Shown here in pieces: positions 1-10,770 of a DNA stretch of 64,000 nt. Within the stretch, counting starts at the first letter, position 1. The number at the start of each line of letters is the position of its first letter. The position numbers were made by a program, and so were the translations under genes. The DNA comes from Ichthyophis bannanicus (taxonomy: Eukaryota > Chordata > Amphibia > Gymnophiona > Ichthyophiidae), in NCBI GenBank assembly GCA_033557465.1, contig CM066033.1, positions 1,243,425,523 to 1,243,489,522 on the forward strand, given 5' to 3'. Under the pieces are notes generated by a model. It made no database searches. It was not told the DNA's origin and saw only the letters and a list, made by a program, of their open reading frames with translations.

Positions 1-270
1 TCCGAAATGCTTCCCGTTCCACGTGCAGGACCCAAAAGGCAGGCAGAGCTCCGGAGTCTCAATGCGTGGATGAGACTATGGTGCAAGGATGAGGGTTTTG
101 GATTTATTAGGAATGTAAATAAATAAATAGAGAATGTAAATAAATAAATAAACTGGGGAACATTCTGGGGAAAGGAGGGGCTCTTCCGAAGGGATGGGCT
201 TCACCTTAACCAGGATGGAACCAGACTGCTGGCATTAACCTTTAAAAAGGAGATAGAGAAGCTTTTAAAC
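1..270 (+). pseudogene. CR1 ORF1, C-terminal end of SGNH/esterase domain (partial)
   Basis: Frame 1 reads from the window edge to a stop at 268-270. Near its end is RDGLHLNQDGTRLLA, which matches the last block (DGxHLN) of the SGNH-type esterase in CR1 ORF1. Upstream residues such as LNAWMRLWCKDEGFGFI fit the same domain. Two in-frame stops fall where aataaataaata units interrupt the frame around 115-150, so an AT-rich insertion broke it. In CR1 this protein precedes the ORF2 endonuclease-RT, as it does here. The domain start and catalytic serine lie off the window. Confidence 0.72.
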
Positions 271-454
271 TAGAAAACAGGGGAAAGCCGACAGTCGCCC
301 AAGAGCGCATGGTTCGGAAGAAGGTATCCTTGAAGGATACTACCAAAAGCAGTGAGGTTCCAAAAAAAGAATAAAGTAGCCAAATGCCCTTGAGAATGGT
401 GCAGACAGAGATTCCAAATTACCCATGCCTACCAATAGTCAGATTAATATTAAT

Positions 455-2307
455 AAAATACAGTCTCTAAAATGCTTGTATGAAAATGCTAGAAGTCTAA
501 ACAATAAGATGGGAGAGTTAGAATATATAGCACTAAATAAGAGGTTAGATATGATTGCAATCTCAGAGATATGATGGAAGGAGGATAACCAGTGGGACAC
601 TGTGATACCTGGATACAAACTATATCGTAATGATAGAACTGATCAAATTGGTGGAGGGGTTGCGCTGTATATTAGAGAGGGCATTGAGTCAGAAAGGATT
701 AAAGTTTTGCAGGAAACAAAATTTGCTGTAGAATCTCTATGGATTGAAATTCCATGTATGAAGGGGAAGGTGATGGCAGTGGGGGTGTACTATCGACCGC
801 CTCGCCAGAATGAACAAATGGATGAAGAAATCAAGGAAGCTAACAAAGGTCACAGCAGAGTAATAATAATGGGTGATTTTAATTACCCCGGTATCAACTG
901 GGTCAGTGTCATGGCAGGACATGCTAGGGCGATAAAGTTTCTAGATGAAATAAATGACTGCTTCTTGGAGCAGCTGGTTATGAACCGACCAGAGGGGAAG
1001 CCATACTGGACCTAGTCCTTGGTGGAACACTAGATCTGGTGCAAGAAATAAGGGTGTTGGGACCAATTGGCAATAGTGATCTTAGCATGATCGTGTTTGA
1101 TTTAATTAGTGGAGGAGGGATAGTAAAGAAATCCACAGTACTACCTTTTAACTTTCGAAAGGGAGACTATGATAAAATGAGGAATATAGTTAAGAAAAAA
1201 CTAAAAGGAGTGGTTGCAAAGGTTAAAGACTTACATCAAGCTTGGGTGTTGTTGTTTAAAAATTACTATCCTGGAAGCCCAGACCAGCTGTATTCCTCGC
1301 ATTAAGAAAAGTGGAAGAAAGTCCAAAAAACTGCCAGCATGGTTTAAAGGTGAGGTCAGAGAGGCTGTTGCTGCCAAAAATGCATCTTTCAGGAAATGCA
1401 AAAAGAGCCAAATGACAAAAACTGGAAACAGCACAAGCACTGGCAAGTTAAATGCAAAGCATTGATAAGGCAGGCAAAGCGAGAATTTGAGAAGGAACTT
1501 GCTACAGAAGCAAAAATACGAAATAAAGACTTTTTCAAGTACATTTGTAGCAAAAGGCCTGTGAGAGAGTCAATTGGACCATTAGATGATAGAGGGGTAA
1601 AAGGGGCAGTAAGAGGAGACAAGGCTATAGCGAAGAGACTGAATGAATTCTTTGCTTCGGTCTTTACTGAGGAAGATATAGGGATGTTACCCAAGACTGA
1701 AGTGGTATTTAAAGGTGATACTGCAGAGGAATTGAGAGAAATATCGCTACACCGGGAAGATATATTACAACTATTTGATAAACTGAATAGTAGCAAATCA
1801 CCTGGACCGGATGGTATACATCCAAGAGTGTTGAAAGAACTGAAATATGAGATTGAAGACCTGCTATTAGTAATCTGTGAACTTTCATTAAAATCATCTG
1901 TAATACCTGAAGATTGGAGGATCGCCAATGTAACGCCAATTTTTAAAAAGGGTTCCAGGGGTGATACGGGAAATTACAGACCGGTGAGCCTGACGTCAGT
2001 ACCGGGGAAAATGGTAGAAACCATCAGAAAGAACAAAATTACACAGCATGTAGATATTCATGGCCTAATGGTAGACAGCCAACATGGCTTTAGACAAGGA
2101 AGATCTTGTTTTACTAATCTGATATGTTTTTTTGAAGGTGTGAATAAACAGGTAGACAAAGGTGAGTCAGTTGATATAGTGTATCTGGACTTTCAGAAAG
2201 CCTTTGACAAGGTCCCTCATCAGAGACTTTTGGAAAAACTAAAAAGTCATGGGATAGGAGGCAGTGTACTATTGTGGATCGGGAACTGGTTAAAAGATAG
2301 AAAGCAG
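455..2307 (+). pseudogene. CR1 ORF2: endonuclease plus N-terminal half of RT (broken)
   Basis: The endonuclease begins near 480 with ENARSLNNKMGELEYIAL and continues through YRPP, MGDFNYPGINW (around 870-900) and the PIGNSDLSMIVFDL block near 1065. A stop replaces the expected ETW motif at about 570, and frames change near 1015-1040 and 1300-1400. From 1396 a 308-codon frame covers the linker and RT fingers: SPGPDGIHPRVLKEL, PVSLTSVPGKMVE, HGFRQGRSC and the motif A region YLDFQKAFDKV. It stops making CR1 sense at 2307, where the nested LINE begins. The catalytic FADD motif is in the right-hand half at 8024 onward. Confidence 0.88.
2292..2307 (+). repeat. Left target-site duplication of the L1/Tx1-like insertion
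   Basis: The 16-mer aaaagatagaaagcag lies immediately 5' of the nested LINE. Its partner at 8008-8023 differs at one base. Another CR1 copy at 20097-20111 reads through this spot without the insert, which confirms the uninterrupted arrangement. Confidence 0.93.
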
Positions 2308-2432
2308 TGGGACTTCCGGTGAAGTCACGGAGCTGACGGTGGCATAGAAGCTTAGCTCCGTCCGAATCCTGAATTTAAAGTGGAAATAGAGGCCCCAGGG
2401 ACTAAAATGTGGACGGCATATGGAGAACTAAC

Positions 2433-3487
2433 ATGGAGATGGCAGCGAAAAAGAAGTTGGCGAGCTTTGAATCTCCATATGTGCGGCGGGAGTTGAGAGA
2501 AGCCGCAGAGTCTGCAAGCTCGGAGGAGGAGGCCGGTGGCGGGAGCTCAGAGGAGGAGGAGAGAGGGAGTGAACAAGGGCATGGATGAGTTGCCCTTAAA
2601 GCAATGGCTTAAAGCTTTCAAATCTGAGATACGGGGGAGATTAAGACCATGAGGAGGAAGGAGGTGAAGGAGACATTGATGGCGATCCAGAAGGAGGTGG
2701 GATGCCTTGGACAGAGAGTGGAGGAGCTGGAGAACCACGTGGAGCTCTGCAAGGAGGAGGTGAGAGAGGTGGCGGCGTTACAGACTAAACTACAAACGCA
2801 ACAGGAGGAGATGCAGGAGAAAATGGAAGAAATAGAAGATAGAGCGCGTCGCAATAATCTCCGCATTCGGGGGGTGCCAGAGGAGGAGGCCTTCAAGAAT
2901 TTTACCCAGGTGGTTCAAAAGCTGTGCAGCCACATTCTGCAGCTGGGGGAAGTCACCGGAGCCAGTGTAACCACCATTGGGGTTGAAAGAGCGCACAGAA
3001 GCCTGGGGCCGCGGAGGGAGACGCAGGGAGAGATATTATAGCATGCCTGAGCAGTTTCCCCCTCAAAGAGCAAGTTTTAAATGCAGCGAGGAAATTCGGC
3101 AGGATAGCATGGGAAGGCAGAGAGGTGAAGGTATTCAATGACCTGTCTAAAGGCACGCTGGAACGGCGATGACTGATGAAGGAGGTCACTGCGTATTTGC
3201 GGGGGAAAGGACCGAGATACCGGTGGATGTTCCCCTTCGGACTTCTGTTGATTGTGAATGGGGTTACCAGGAGAGTGAGAACCGTGGAGGAAGCGTGGTC
3301 GACGTTGAGAGAGCTGGGATGCGAGAATCTCCCCCAGGCGGCGGTGAAAGAACAGCAGAGGCCATACAAAAATGGACTGGGCAAACAACAGGCGGGCTCG
3401 CAATGGCAGCGGGTCGGAGAAAAAGGGAGGAGGTTGCAGCAGCTGTCTAAGGAGCAGCAAGAGAAGAGGATCGTGGCAGACCCCTGA
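2433..3487 (+). pseudogene. L1/Tx1-like ORF1 (RNA-binding chaperone), frameshifted
   Basis: A plausible start at 2433 gives an acidic, serine/glutamate-rich N-terminus. A coiled coil follows (2649-2830: MRRKEVKETLMAIQKEV, then heptad-like Glu/Leu/Gln), and then the ORF1p hallmark RRNNLRIRGVPEEEAF near 2848 at the start of the RRM. The C-terminal domain is in another frame at 3176-3487 (GPRYRWMFPFGLLLIVNG, TVEEAWSTLRELGC). Stops or frame changes occur near 2583, 2640 and 3041. L1 ORF1p forms trimers through the coiled coil and coats the element RNA; that function is inferred by homology. Confidence 0.82.
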
Positions 3488-3589
3488 GGAAGAGGGAGTG
3501 TGTGGCCAGTGTTGGACTGTGAGCAATTGCGTATGAGGCGGTAGAGCTCCATGATTTTTTGTCTTTAGGATTCTGGTCTCTTGGGGTTG

Positions 3590-3790
3590 ACAGGGGGGTA
3601 TAGAGGGGGGTGGTTAGAGGGGGAGGAGAGGGGGTTAGTGGGGTTAGGGCTGGTGAGAGGGCTGGAGGTCGGGGAAAAGAGTGCAGGGATAGGACAGGAT
3701 GTCTCCGGATGGGTGGATGGGTGAGCAGTAGGGGGGAAGGGGGGGAGGGGGGACGGGGTAGGGGGAGGGGTATGCAGGCACAGTCTTGGG
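3590..3790 (+). other. G-rich inter-ORF spacer of the nested LINE
   Basis: The gap between ORF1 and ORF2 is almost pure purine on the plus strand, with repeated runs of three to seven G. It has no domain content. The antisense proline-rich frame here is a composition artefact. Confidence 0.7.
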
Positions 3791-3817
3791 GAGAGAGAGG
3801 AGGAGGGGTGAGAGCCT

Positions 3818-6800
3818 ATGTTGCGGATAGGCATGATCAATGTTAAGGGCTTGAATTCACCTGCGAAGCACAGTTTGTTGTTTCGGGAGGTGGTAAGGGC
3901 CCAGTGGGATGTGGTGATGCTTCAAGAGACCCACTTGAAGAGAGGGGAGGTGGGGAGGCTGAAACATAGGCAATACCCGGATCAATATTATTCGTGTAAT
4001 AAAGAAGGGGTAAAGAAAGGGGGGGGTTGCCCTATGGGTGAGGAACGGGTGTGGGATACAAGTGGGGGGGGTGGTGCTTTAGGGATTTGGAGGGGAGGGT
4101 GGTTGGAATAAAGGGGAAATTAGGGGGGGAGGATATAGTGATTGTGGTGGTGTATGGCCCAAATGGGAATCAAGGAGATTTTTGGAAGGAGGTGGGGAAG
4201 TTAATAGAGGGGGCGGGAGGGGGAAAATTAGTAGTGGTGGGGGGGGCAATTTTAATGTGGTAATAGACCCGGGGATGGATAGGGAGCCGAAAGGGGGGGA
4301 TGGTGGGAGTAAGAACAGACAGGGGATGAGAAACTTGTTGAAAAAATTTAATTTGGTTGATGCTTGGAGGGCACTTAATACGGGGAGGAGGGAGTATACT
4401 TTTTATTCCGCCTCTCATAATAGTTGGAGTAGGATTGGTATGCTTTTATTGGATAGGGCGTGGATGTTGGAGGTGGAGGAAGGGAATATCAGGACAATAG
4501 CATGGACGGATCATGGGGCAATGGAGGTATGCTGCCGGCCCCAGCGGCGGGGGGAGGGAGTGGTGTTCTGGAGACTGAATGAAAGCTTACTGAAGGATGC
4601 GAGAGTGGTGGAGGATGTGAGAGGGGCAATAAAGGAATATCTACTTTTTAACGATACGGGGGAGGTGGCAGAGGTGATGGTGTGGGAGGGGTTGAAGGCT
4701 GTTATTAGGGGAAGGTTTCTAATGTGGGGCGCCAGGAAGAAAAGGGAACGAGAAAGGAAGGAGGGGGAATTGGGGAAGGAATTGAAGGAGGCGGAGGTGA
4801 AATATCAGGGGACGGGGGCAAAGAGGGATAGGGCGGAGATGGAGAAAGTGAGGGAGGAGTTACGGGGTTTGCAGGTGGAGCAGGTGGCTTTCGCACTGCA
4901 GAGGGTGAGGCAAGTACAGTATGAATTTGGGGATAAGGCGGGCAGGTTACTGGCCCATAGATTGAAGCAGCAGCAAGGGGCAGCGATGATTTATCAGATT
5001 AAGGGGTCAGATGGGAGTATGTGCAGGAAGGAGGAGGAGATAAGGGAGCAGTTCACGGAATACTATCAGAAGCTGTACGAGGGGATGGAGGGGGTGGGGG
5101 AACGGGATATAGAGGGGTATTTGGACGGGGTGACTTTACGAGGACTCCCGGAGGAAGCTAGGGTAGATTTGGAGGCAGAGATTGGGGGGGCGGAAATTGG
5201 GCATGCAGTTAAGGGGATGGGGGGAGGGAAGGCCCCAGGGTTAGACGGGTTGCCCGGGATTTTTTACAAGGTATTTTTGGGGGAGATAGGGGATCTATTA
5301 GGGAGGGTGTTTAACGGGGTGTTGTGTCCAGGGGGGGGGAGTTGTCACAGGGTATGTTGACGGTGGGGATTACGGTCTTGTTAAAGCCGGGAAAGGACCC
5401 TGCGCAGTGTAGCTCCTATAGGCCCATCTCTCTCCTTAATGTGGATGTAAAAATTTTGGCTAAGATTCTGGCAGAGAGATTGGCATGGTGGTTGCCTGGG
5501 ATAATCAATGTTGATCAGGCGGGGTTTATTGCGGGGAGGCAAGCTGAGGATAATATAAAACGGGCAATAGCGGTAATTTGGGAGGCCAGACAGGAGCAGG
5601 AGGATTTCATACTGATGTCAATTGACGCAGAAAATGCTTTTGATAAGGTGCACTGGGGGTTTTTAATGAAGGTGTTGGAGAAAGTGGGGTGTGGGCCTAA
5701 TTTTGTGAAATGGGTGAAGGGATTATATACGGGACCCAGGGCGCGGATTAAAATTAATGGGAGGTATTCTAGGGACTTCAAGTTGGGACGGGGGATGCGG
5801 CAGGGGTGCCCGCTGTCCCCGTTACTATTTGCTTTAGCAGTAGAGCCTCTGGCGGAATGCATGAGGAGGAATGATAGCATAAGTGGGTTAGTAAGGGAAG
5901 GGCAGAATCATAAGATTTCATTATACGCGGATGACATCTTCCTGTATTTAAGTAAACCTCAGGTTTCCTTAACAGCAGTGATGGGAGAGGTGGGTAGGTA
6001 CGGGGCAGTATCGGGGTTTAAAATGAATATCGACAAAACGGAAGTTATGAAGGTGCAGTTGGCAAGGGATATTGAAGAGGGGTTGAAGAAGGGATATCCG
6101 CTGCGGTGGGTAAGTAAGTTGTTAGGATATCTGGGGGTGCGACTTACGGTCCGTTATGAGGATTTGTATCAGGCAAACTACCCGCGGCTGCTTGGAGCTA
6201 TTAGTAAGGATTTAGAGGGGTGGATGCGGTTGGAGGTCTCATGGGTGGGCTGGATTGCGGCGGTTAAAATGAATGTGTTGCCGCGCCTGCTATATCTGTT
6301 TCAGGCCCTGTCGGTAGAAGTGCCTGAAGGGGCAATGAGGGCACTGCAAAGGCGGGTATTTAGTTATATCTGGAAGAGGAAACCCCCAAGAATTGCTCGG
6401 GAAGTTCTGTATGCGGACAAGGGGGAGGGGGGCCTAGGGGTGCCGAATTTGAGGGATTATTATAGAGCGGCACAGTTAACTCATGTGCTAGGGTGGAGGG
6501 GGGGAGGGGAGGAGAAACCGTGGGTGAGTTTAGAGAAGCTAAGGGTGAAGGGGGGACACCTAGAGGCTTGGATATGGGCTCCGAAGGGGGAGAGGGGGGA
6601 GTTGGGGGAGGGTTCCCCGGGGATGAGGCAGATGTTGAAGATATGGGACAAGGTAAGGGAGCTTGAGATAGTAGGTAGGGGGATGGGGTTTTCGGTTATG
6701 ACTCCATGGGGGGGGGGGGTGGAGAGCCTTTAAGCTGGGCTGGGAGGGGGGTCGGTTTGAGGTTTGGAGAGGAAAGGGGCTGAAGTGTAGTCTGGACCTT

Positions 6801-7610
6801 TTGGAAGAAGGGGAGTTTAAAAGTTTTGAGAAGCTGCGGGAGGAGTTTGGTCTGGGTGAGGGGGATCGGTATGCGTACTTACAAGTACGCGCATTCTTAC
6901 CAAAGGAGCTGGGGAAGGAGGGGAGGGAGCGGGAGGTGTCGAGCTTGGAGGTGCTCTGGTATGGGAAAAGAGGGTCGAGGGGGTTGATTTCTGGGTTGTA
7001 TAAAGGGGTTAAAGGGGAGGGGGGGAAGAAACACCGGTATATGGCTGAGTGGGAACGGGACCTGGGGGTGTTAATGTCGGCAAAAGATTGGAAAAAAGTG
7101 TGGGACCAGATAAGGTGGGGGCCCAGCTCTAGTAGAATTAAGGAAAATAGCTATAAAGTGATGATGCGCTGGTATTATACACCAGAGAGAGTACACTGGA
7201 TGTTTCCGGGATCATCACCCCTATGCTGGCGGGACTGTGGGGGAAGGGGTACTTTTTGGCATATTTGGTGGACCTGTGAAAAGGCGCAGGGGTATTGGAA
7301 GAGGGTCCTGAGGTGGATACAGAAGAAATTGGGGGTGGAGGTGGGCTGGGCACCAAATACATGTCTGTTATCCTGGTGGGGGGAGGGTCAGGTGCAGCAA
7401 GGAGGTAGAATGGTGATGGCATGCCTTAGTGCGGCAAGGTGTGAGGTGGCACAGGCTTGGAAACATAAGGAGCTGCCGCCTATAGAGCACTATGAGAAGA
7501 GGCTTAGGGAGATGGTTCTTATGGAAAAGCTTACTGCAAGTCGTAAGCAAATGGGGGATAAGTTTGAGGTGGTGTGGGGGAAGCTGTGTCAGGTTCTGGG
7601 GGTGAGATAG
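3818..7610 (+). pseudogene. L1/Tx1-like ORF2: endonuclease-RT-Cys domain, broken at G runs
   Basis: The endonuclease starts at 3818 (INVKGLNSPAKHSLLF, MLQETHL), continues in a second frame from 4051 (VVVYGPNGNQGDFW) and a third from 4182 (GNFNVVIDPGMDRE). RT motifs follow: GKAPGLDGLPGIFYK near 5240, SYRPISLLNVDVKILA near 5415, IDAENAFDKVHW near 5620, RQGCPLSPLLFALA near 5800 and LYADDIFLY at 5920-5945. The last frame, 6801-7610, has the L1-type C-terminal CWRDC/H/C cluster near 7220-7285. Frame changes near 4020-4075, 4230, 5335 and 6715 coincide with G homopolymers. Domain content is complete but no continuous frame exists. Confidence 0.88.
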
Positions 7611-7690
7611 AGGTGAGGGGAGGGGGGTAGAGGGGGAGGAGGGGGAAGGGGGGAGGGAGGGGGATGGAGGGGGGATTTATTTGGGGGTAT
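7611..7690 (+). other. Polypurine G-run tract in the LINE 3' UTR
   Basis: Directly after the ORF2 stop the plus strand is nearly all G and A, with many runs of three to seven G separated by short A/T spacers. Such a tract could fold as a G-quadruplex. A G-rich 3' UTR tract is a known feature of mammalian L1; its role here is inferred. Confidence 0.6.
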
Positions 7691-8007
7691 TAATGGAAAA
7701 CCAACTGTCTGATGGGCGGAGGGGCTACTACCGAGGCTGTGGTAAGGGGGAGCAATGTACTCTATAAGGGTGATCACGGGTTGGTGTGTTATTTTGGCTG
7801 GGGGAAAAGGGGTGGGTTGTTGTTTGCGGGGATATGCATTTGGGGCAGTGATTTAAAGTTTACTTTCAACGTATGGGCTAGCATATGTATAAGGGGTTTG
7901 ATTGGGTAGCCTAGTTGGATGTTAGATATTTTCTGGCTGAATGTACAGAGTTACGTTTCTGTATGGGGGGATGTGTTGGAGTTGGTAATAAAAATTTAAA
8001 AATAATA

Positions 8008-8023
8008 AAAAGATAGCAAGCAG
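8008..8023 (+). repeat. Right target-site duplication of the L1/Tx1-like insertion
   Basis: aaaagatagcaagcag repeats the 16-mer at 2292-2307 with one a-to-c change. CR1 sequence resumes immediately after it (agggtagggctaaatgg). Confidence 0.93.
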
Positions 8024-9146
8024 AGGGTAGGGCTAAATGGTCAATTTTCCCAATGGAAAAAGGTGAATAGTGGAGTACCCCAGGGATCTGTACTGGGTCC
8101 GCTACTTTTTGACATATTCATAAATGACCTGGAAAAGGGAATAACTAGTGAGGTTATCACATTTGCAGACGACACAAAACTGTTTAAAGTTGTTAAAACC
8201 CAAGAGGACTGTGGAAAACTGCAGGAGGATCTGGATAAATTGGAAGACTGGGTATCCAAATGGCAGATGAAATTTAATGTGGACAAGTGCAAAGTTATGT
8301 ACCTAGGAAAGAACAACCCACACTATGGTTACACAATGCAAGGTTCCACATTGGGAACCACCACCCAGGAAAAAGATTTCGGAGTCATCATGGATAACAT
8401 GTTAAAACCCTCCACCCAGTGTGCAGCGGCGGCCAAGAAAGCAAATAGAATGCTAGGTATCATAAGGAAAGGAATGGAAAATAAAACAAAGGATATTATA
8501 ATGCCTCTGTATCGTTCCATAGTACGTCCAAATCTTGAATATTGTGTGCAATTCTGGTCGCCGTATCTTAAAAAGGATATAGCGTTATTAGAAAAGGTAC
8601 AGAGAAGAGCCACCAAAATGGTAAAGGGGATAGAAGGCTACTCCTATGAAGAGAGGCTACAAAGGTTAGGGCTCTTCAACCTGGAAAAGAGACGGCTGAG
8701 GGGAGATATGATAGAGGTCTATAAATTAATGAATGGAGTGGAACAGGTAAACGTGGATCGATTGTTTACACTATCAGAATATAGAAAGACTAGGGGACAT
8801 GTAATGAAGCTACAGGGTAAACTATTTAAGACAAATAAGAGAAAATATTTTTTCACTCAACGTGTAATCAAACTCTGGAATTTGTTACCGGAGGATGTAG
8901 TAAAGGCTGTTAGTGTAGCTGAGTTTAAAAAAGGTTTGGACAAGTTCCTGGAGGAAAGGTCCATAAACCATTATTAAAAAGGGACCCAGGATATCAATGC
9001 TTGACCCAATACAAGCATTGTGGAACCTGTGTCTTTTGGGGATACTGCTAGGTACGTATGACCTAGATTGTCCACTGTTGCAAGCAGGATACTGGGCTTG
9101 ATGGACCTTGGTCTGACCCAGTATGGCATATCTTATGTTCTTATTT
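8024..9146 (+). mobile_element. CR1 LINE, 3' portion with tail
   Basis: Right-hand part of the CR1 that starts at the window edge. It holds the RT catalytic half and thumb region, then a 3' UTR ending in cttgatggaccttggtctga, cccagtatggcatatcttat and a short octamer-like tail (gttcttat). CR1 elements characteristically end in short tandem octamers rather than poly(A). The same tail recurs at 21130-21176 and, on the minus strand, at about 31300, 43935, 45629 and 56908. Confidence 0.9.
8063..8977 (+). CDS. CR1 ORF2 C-terminal half (RT palm/thumb), open fragment
   Basis: A 304-codon uninterrupted frame, but only the C-terminal part of ORF2. It opens with [20 protein letters not shown] (RT motif B region) and contains the catalytic [12 protein letters not shown]. 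It ends with the CR1-typical blocks [30 protein letters not shown] and [16 protein letters not shown]. The first Met is internal to the original protein. The N-terminal half is 5.7 kb upstream across the nested LINE, so no functional polymerase can be made here. Confidence 0.85.
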   Translation: MNSGVPQGSVLGPLLFDIFINDLEKGITSEVITFADDTKLFKVVKTQEDCGKLQEDLDKLEDWVSKWQMKFNVDKCKVMYLGKNNPHYGYTMQGSTLGTTTQEKDFGVIMDNMLKPSTQCAAAAKKANRMLGIIRKGMENKTKDIIMPLYRSIVRPNLEYCVQFWSPYLKKDIALLEKVQRRATKMVKGIEGYSYEERLQRLGLFNLEKRRLRGDMIEVYKLMNGVEQVNVDRLFTLSEYRKTRGHVMKLQGKLFKTNKRKYFFTQRVIKLWNLLPEDVVKAVSVAEFKKGLDKFLEERSINHY

Positions 9147-9149
9147 TCT

Positions 9150-9475
9150 TATGTCCAATCCTCATCTGGTAGATTAAAGTCAACCAGTGTGATCACTTCC
9201 CCCTTCATAGCTACTTTTGCAATATCAATGATCAAGTCTCAATCCATTTCCTCAGTTTGAGTTGGAGGCCTGTAAACTACACCAGTATGGATGATAGTGC
9301 CATCTCCTCTTTCCAACACAATCCACAGTGCTTCTTCTTTTCCCCAAGTCCCCTGCATTTCAGCGGTTTTAATATTGCTTTTGACATATAGGGCTCCTCC
9401 TCCTCCTCCTTTTCTGGCTTCTCTATCTCTTCTAATTAAATCATAGGCAGCTATGGCTATATAATAAGAGACAGT
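9150..9475 (-). pseudogene. CR1 endonuclease fragment, minus strand
   Basis: The reverse strand reads DFNLPDEDW near 9150-9185, then backwards through a YRPPTQ-like block (9260-9285) and EEALWIVLE near 9335. These match CR1 endonuclease blocks. It abuts the tail of the plus-strand CR1, so two CR1 insertions lie head to tail in opposite orientation. Heavily mutated. Confidence 0.65.
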
Positions 9476-9517
9476 GAGTGTGGCTTCCTTTATGATTTTA
9501 GCCTAGTGTATACGATG

Positions 9518-9725
9518 CAATATGTGCTTTTGAGTCAAGGCTGGCTCCTAGCAATCCAGCAGCTCCTAGGTTTTCTTGGCAGTGTAACCACAAGTAGATT
9601 ACCAGGCCTTTCCTCTGAGGCAATAGAGGGTTAAGTGTCTTGTCCAAGGTTACAAGGAGTACTAGTGGGAATCAAATCTTGGTTTCTTGATTCTCAAGTC
9701 AGTGCTCTAACCACTAAGCTACTTC
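9518..9725 (-). mobile_element. tRNA-derived SINE, copy 1
   Basis: On the minus strand, near 9655-9725, an A-box-like TAGCTTAGTGG is followed about 40 nt later by a B-box-like GATTTGATTCCC, the spacing of a tRNA-derived pol III promoter. The body (protein-free, about 200 bp) includes a segment whose plus-strand form is gagggttaagtg. The same repeat occurs at 58215-58400 and in part at 12710-12900. Confidence 0.6.
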
Positions 9726-9734
9726 TTGAGTGTA

Positions 9735-10225
9735 ATTCACCATCAATTTTCTAGCTATACCTAATAGTCTCATACAGTTGACCAAACTTTTATCCCAAAG
9801 GAATTATAGACAATTTTCAGATCTGTGCTAAGGTCAGCCTGATTCTGGAGGGCCATACTAAGGATTCTATTCCAGAGATGCTGAAGCTGAGTAATTATAA
9901 CATTCTGGATGTGCTAAATGAAATAGCCCCTCTTATATTGCAAGGAGGGGGATTCAGAAATTAGATATTGTCTTGATAGAATATTATGTTATTACAGAAG
10001 AAAAACAGCTTGTCAAAATCATGAACAATATAATATAACAGAGGAACAAAAGGTTAGAAGTCAGTGACCATTTTAATTAAAGATTACAATAAGCAGATTG
10101 CAGAAGCTAAGAAGTTGCATTATTCAAAATCAATCAATAGGAGCTTGAAAGAACTTTTAGAACTGTAGACAAATTGGCAGGGTTCCATGCAGTGAATAGT
10201 TCATGCAAAGATCATAGCAGCAGAC
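9735..10225 (+). pseudogene. L2-like LINE ORF2, linker region upstream of RT (fragment 1)
   Basis: Degenerate frames on the plus strand read YNILDVLNEIAPLILQ near 9895, QIAEAKKLHYSKSINRSLK near 10100 and ELFRTVDKLAGFHAV near 10155. These fit the endonuclease-RT linker of L2-type LINEs. The text continues in register at 14052 (VFFTSKVKTLREAIE) beyond a 3.8 kb insertion. No continuous frame remains. Confidence 0.6.
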
Positions 10226-10369
10226 TTAGGGGTATGTTTACTAAACAGCGGTAAAGTTACCAGCAGTTAGGGCAGCGTTAAGGAACCTGAAGCCATATAA
10301 AACAGTGGGCAGGTAGGGGGCATTCTGGCATAAAGAGAGCAATGGGCCATTTAATGCATGTTAACAGGG

Positions 10370-10770
10370 CGCCTTGTCCATTTAATACACATTAACGGGA
10401 CATTGCACATTAAGGTGACAAGCAGGGCACATTAAGGCTGACAAGGCGTCCTAAGGGTTTTAAGGTGCCTTAACATTAGGCGCCCCAAGAGCTGTAAGGT
10501 GCCTTAATCTAAGGTGCTTTAAGTTAGGGCGCCTTAAAGCCCTTAGTGCGCCTTGAATTAAGGCGCCCTAAGGGCTTTAAGGTGCCTTCATTTAAGGCAT
10601 TTTAAAGCCCTTAGGGCACCTTAACCTAAAGCACTTAGGTTAAAGTGCCCTATGTTAAGGTGCCCTAAAGATGTTAAGGTGCCTTAACCTAAGGTGCCTT
10701 AAGTTAAGGTGCCCTAAGGGCAGTAAGGTGCCCTAACGTAAGGTGTCCTAAGGGCTGTATAGTGCTTTAT
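10370..10770. repeat. Self-complementary AAGGCGCC/CTTAAGG repeat field
   Basis: About 400 bp made of variants of ttaaggtgccctaa and ttaaggcgccttaa. Units are partly palindromic, so the tract can pair with itself extensively on either strand. Periodicity is irregular. No coding potential. Confidence 0.75.

Larger units (their letters stand above)
1..2307 (+). mobile_element. CR1 LINE, 5' portion (split by nested LINE)
   Basis: This is the left part of a CR1-clade non-LTR retrotransposon that resumes at 8024 after a nested insertion. It holds the end of ORF1 (SGNH esterase-like), an apurinic-type endonuclease and the first half of the reverse transcriptase. CR1 is copied by target-primed reverse transcription of its own RNA. 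The family call rests on the ORF2 motifs (DFNYPGINW in the endonuclease, SPGPDGIHPRVLKEL and DFQKAFDKVPHQRLLEKL in the RT) and on the 3' tail at 9080-9146, which resembles known CR1 tails. Frameshifts and stops show it is inactive. The 5' end lies outside the window. Confidence 0.88.
2308..8007 (+). mobile_element. L1/Tx1-like LINE nested in CR1, near full length
   Basis: About 5.7 kb of non-LTR retrotransposon inserted into the CR1 RT gene. It starts with tgggacttccggtgaagtca, contains ORF1 (coiled coil, RRM and C-terminal domain) and ORF2 (endonuclease, RT, cysteine-rich C-terminus), and ends in an A/T-rich tail flanked by a 16-bp TSD. The plus strand is extremely G-rich, with many runs of six or more G. 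Both ORFs contain frameshifts. The L1-like versus Tx1 assignment is tentative; ORF1 and ORF2 architecture exclude CR1 and L2. Confidence 0.9.

Noticed and set aside
7138..7777. Minus-strand proline-rich frames
   Set aside because: Antisense of the G-rich LINE ORF2 and 3' UTR; a composition effect.
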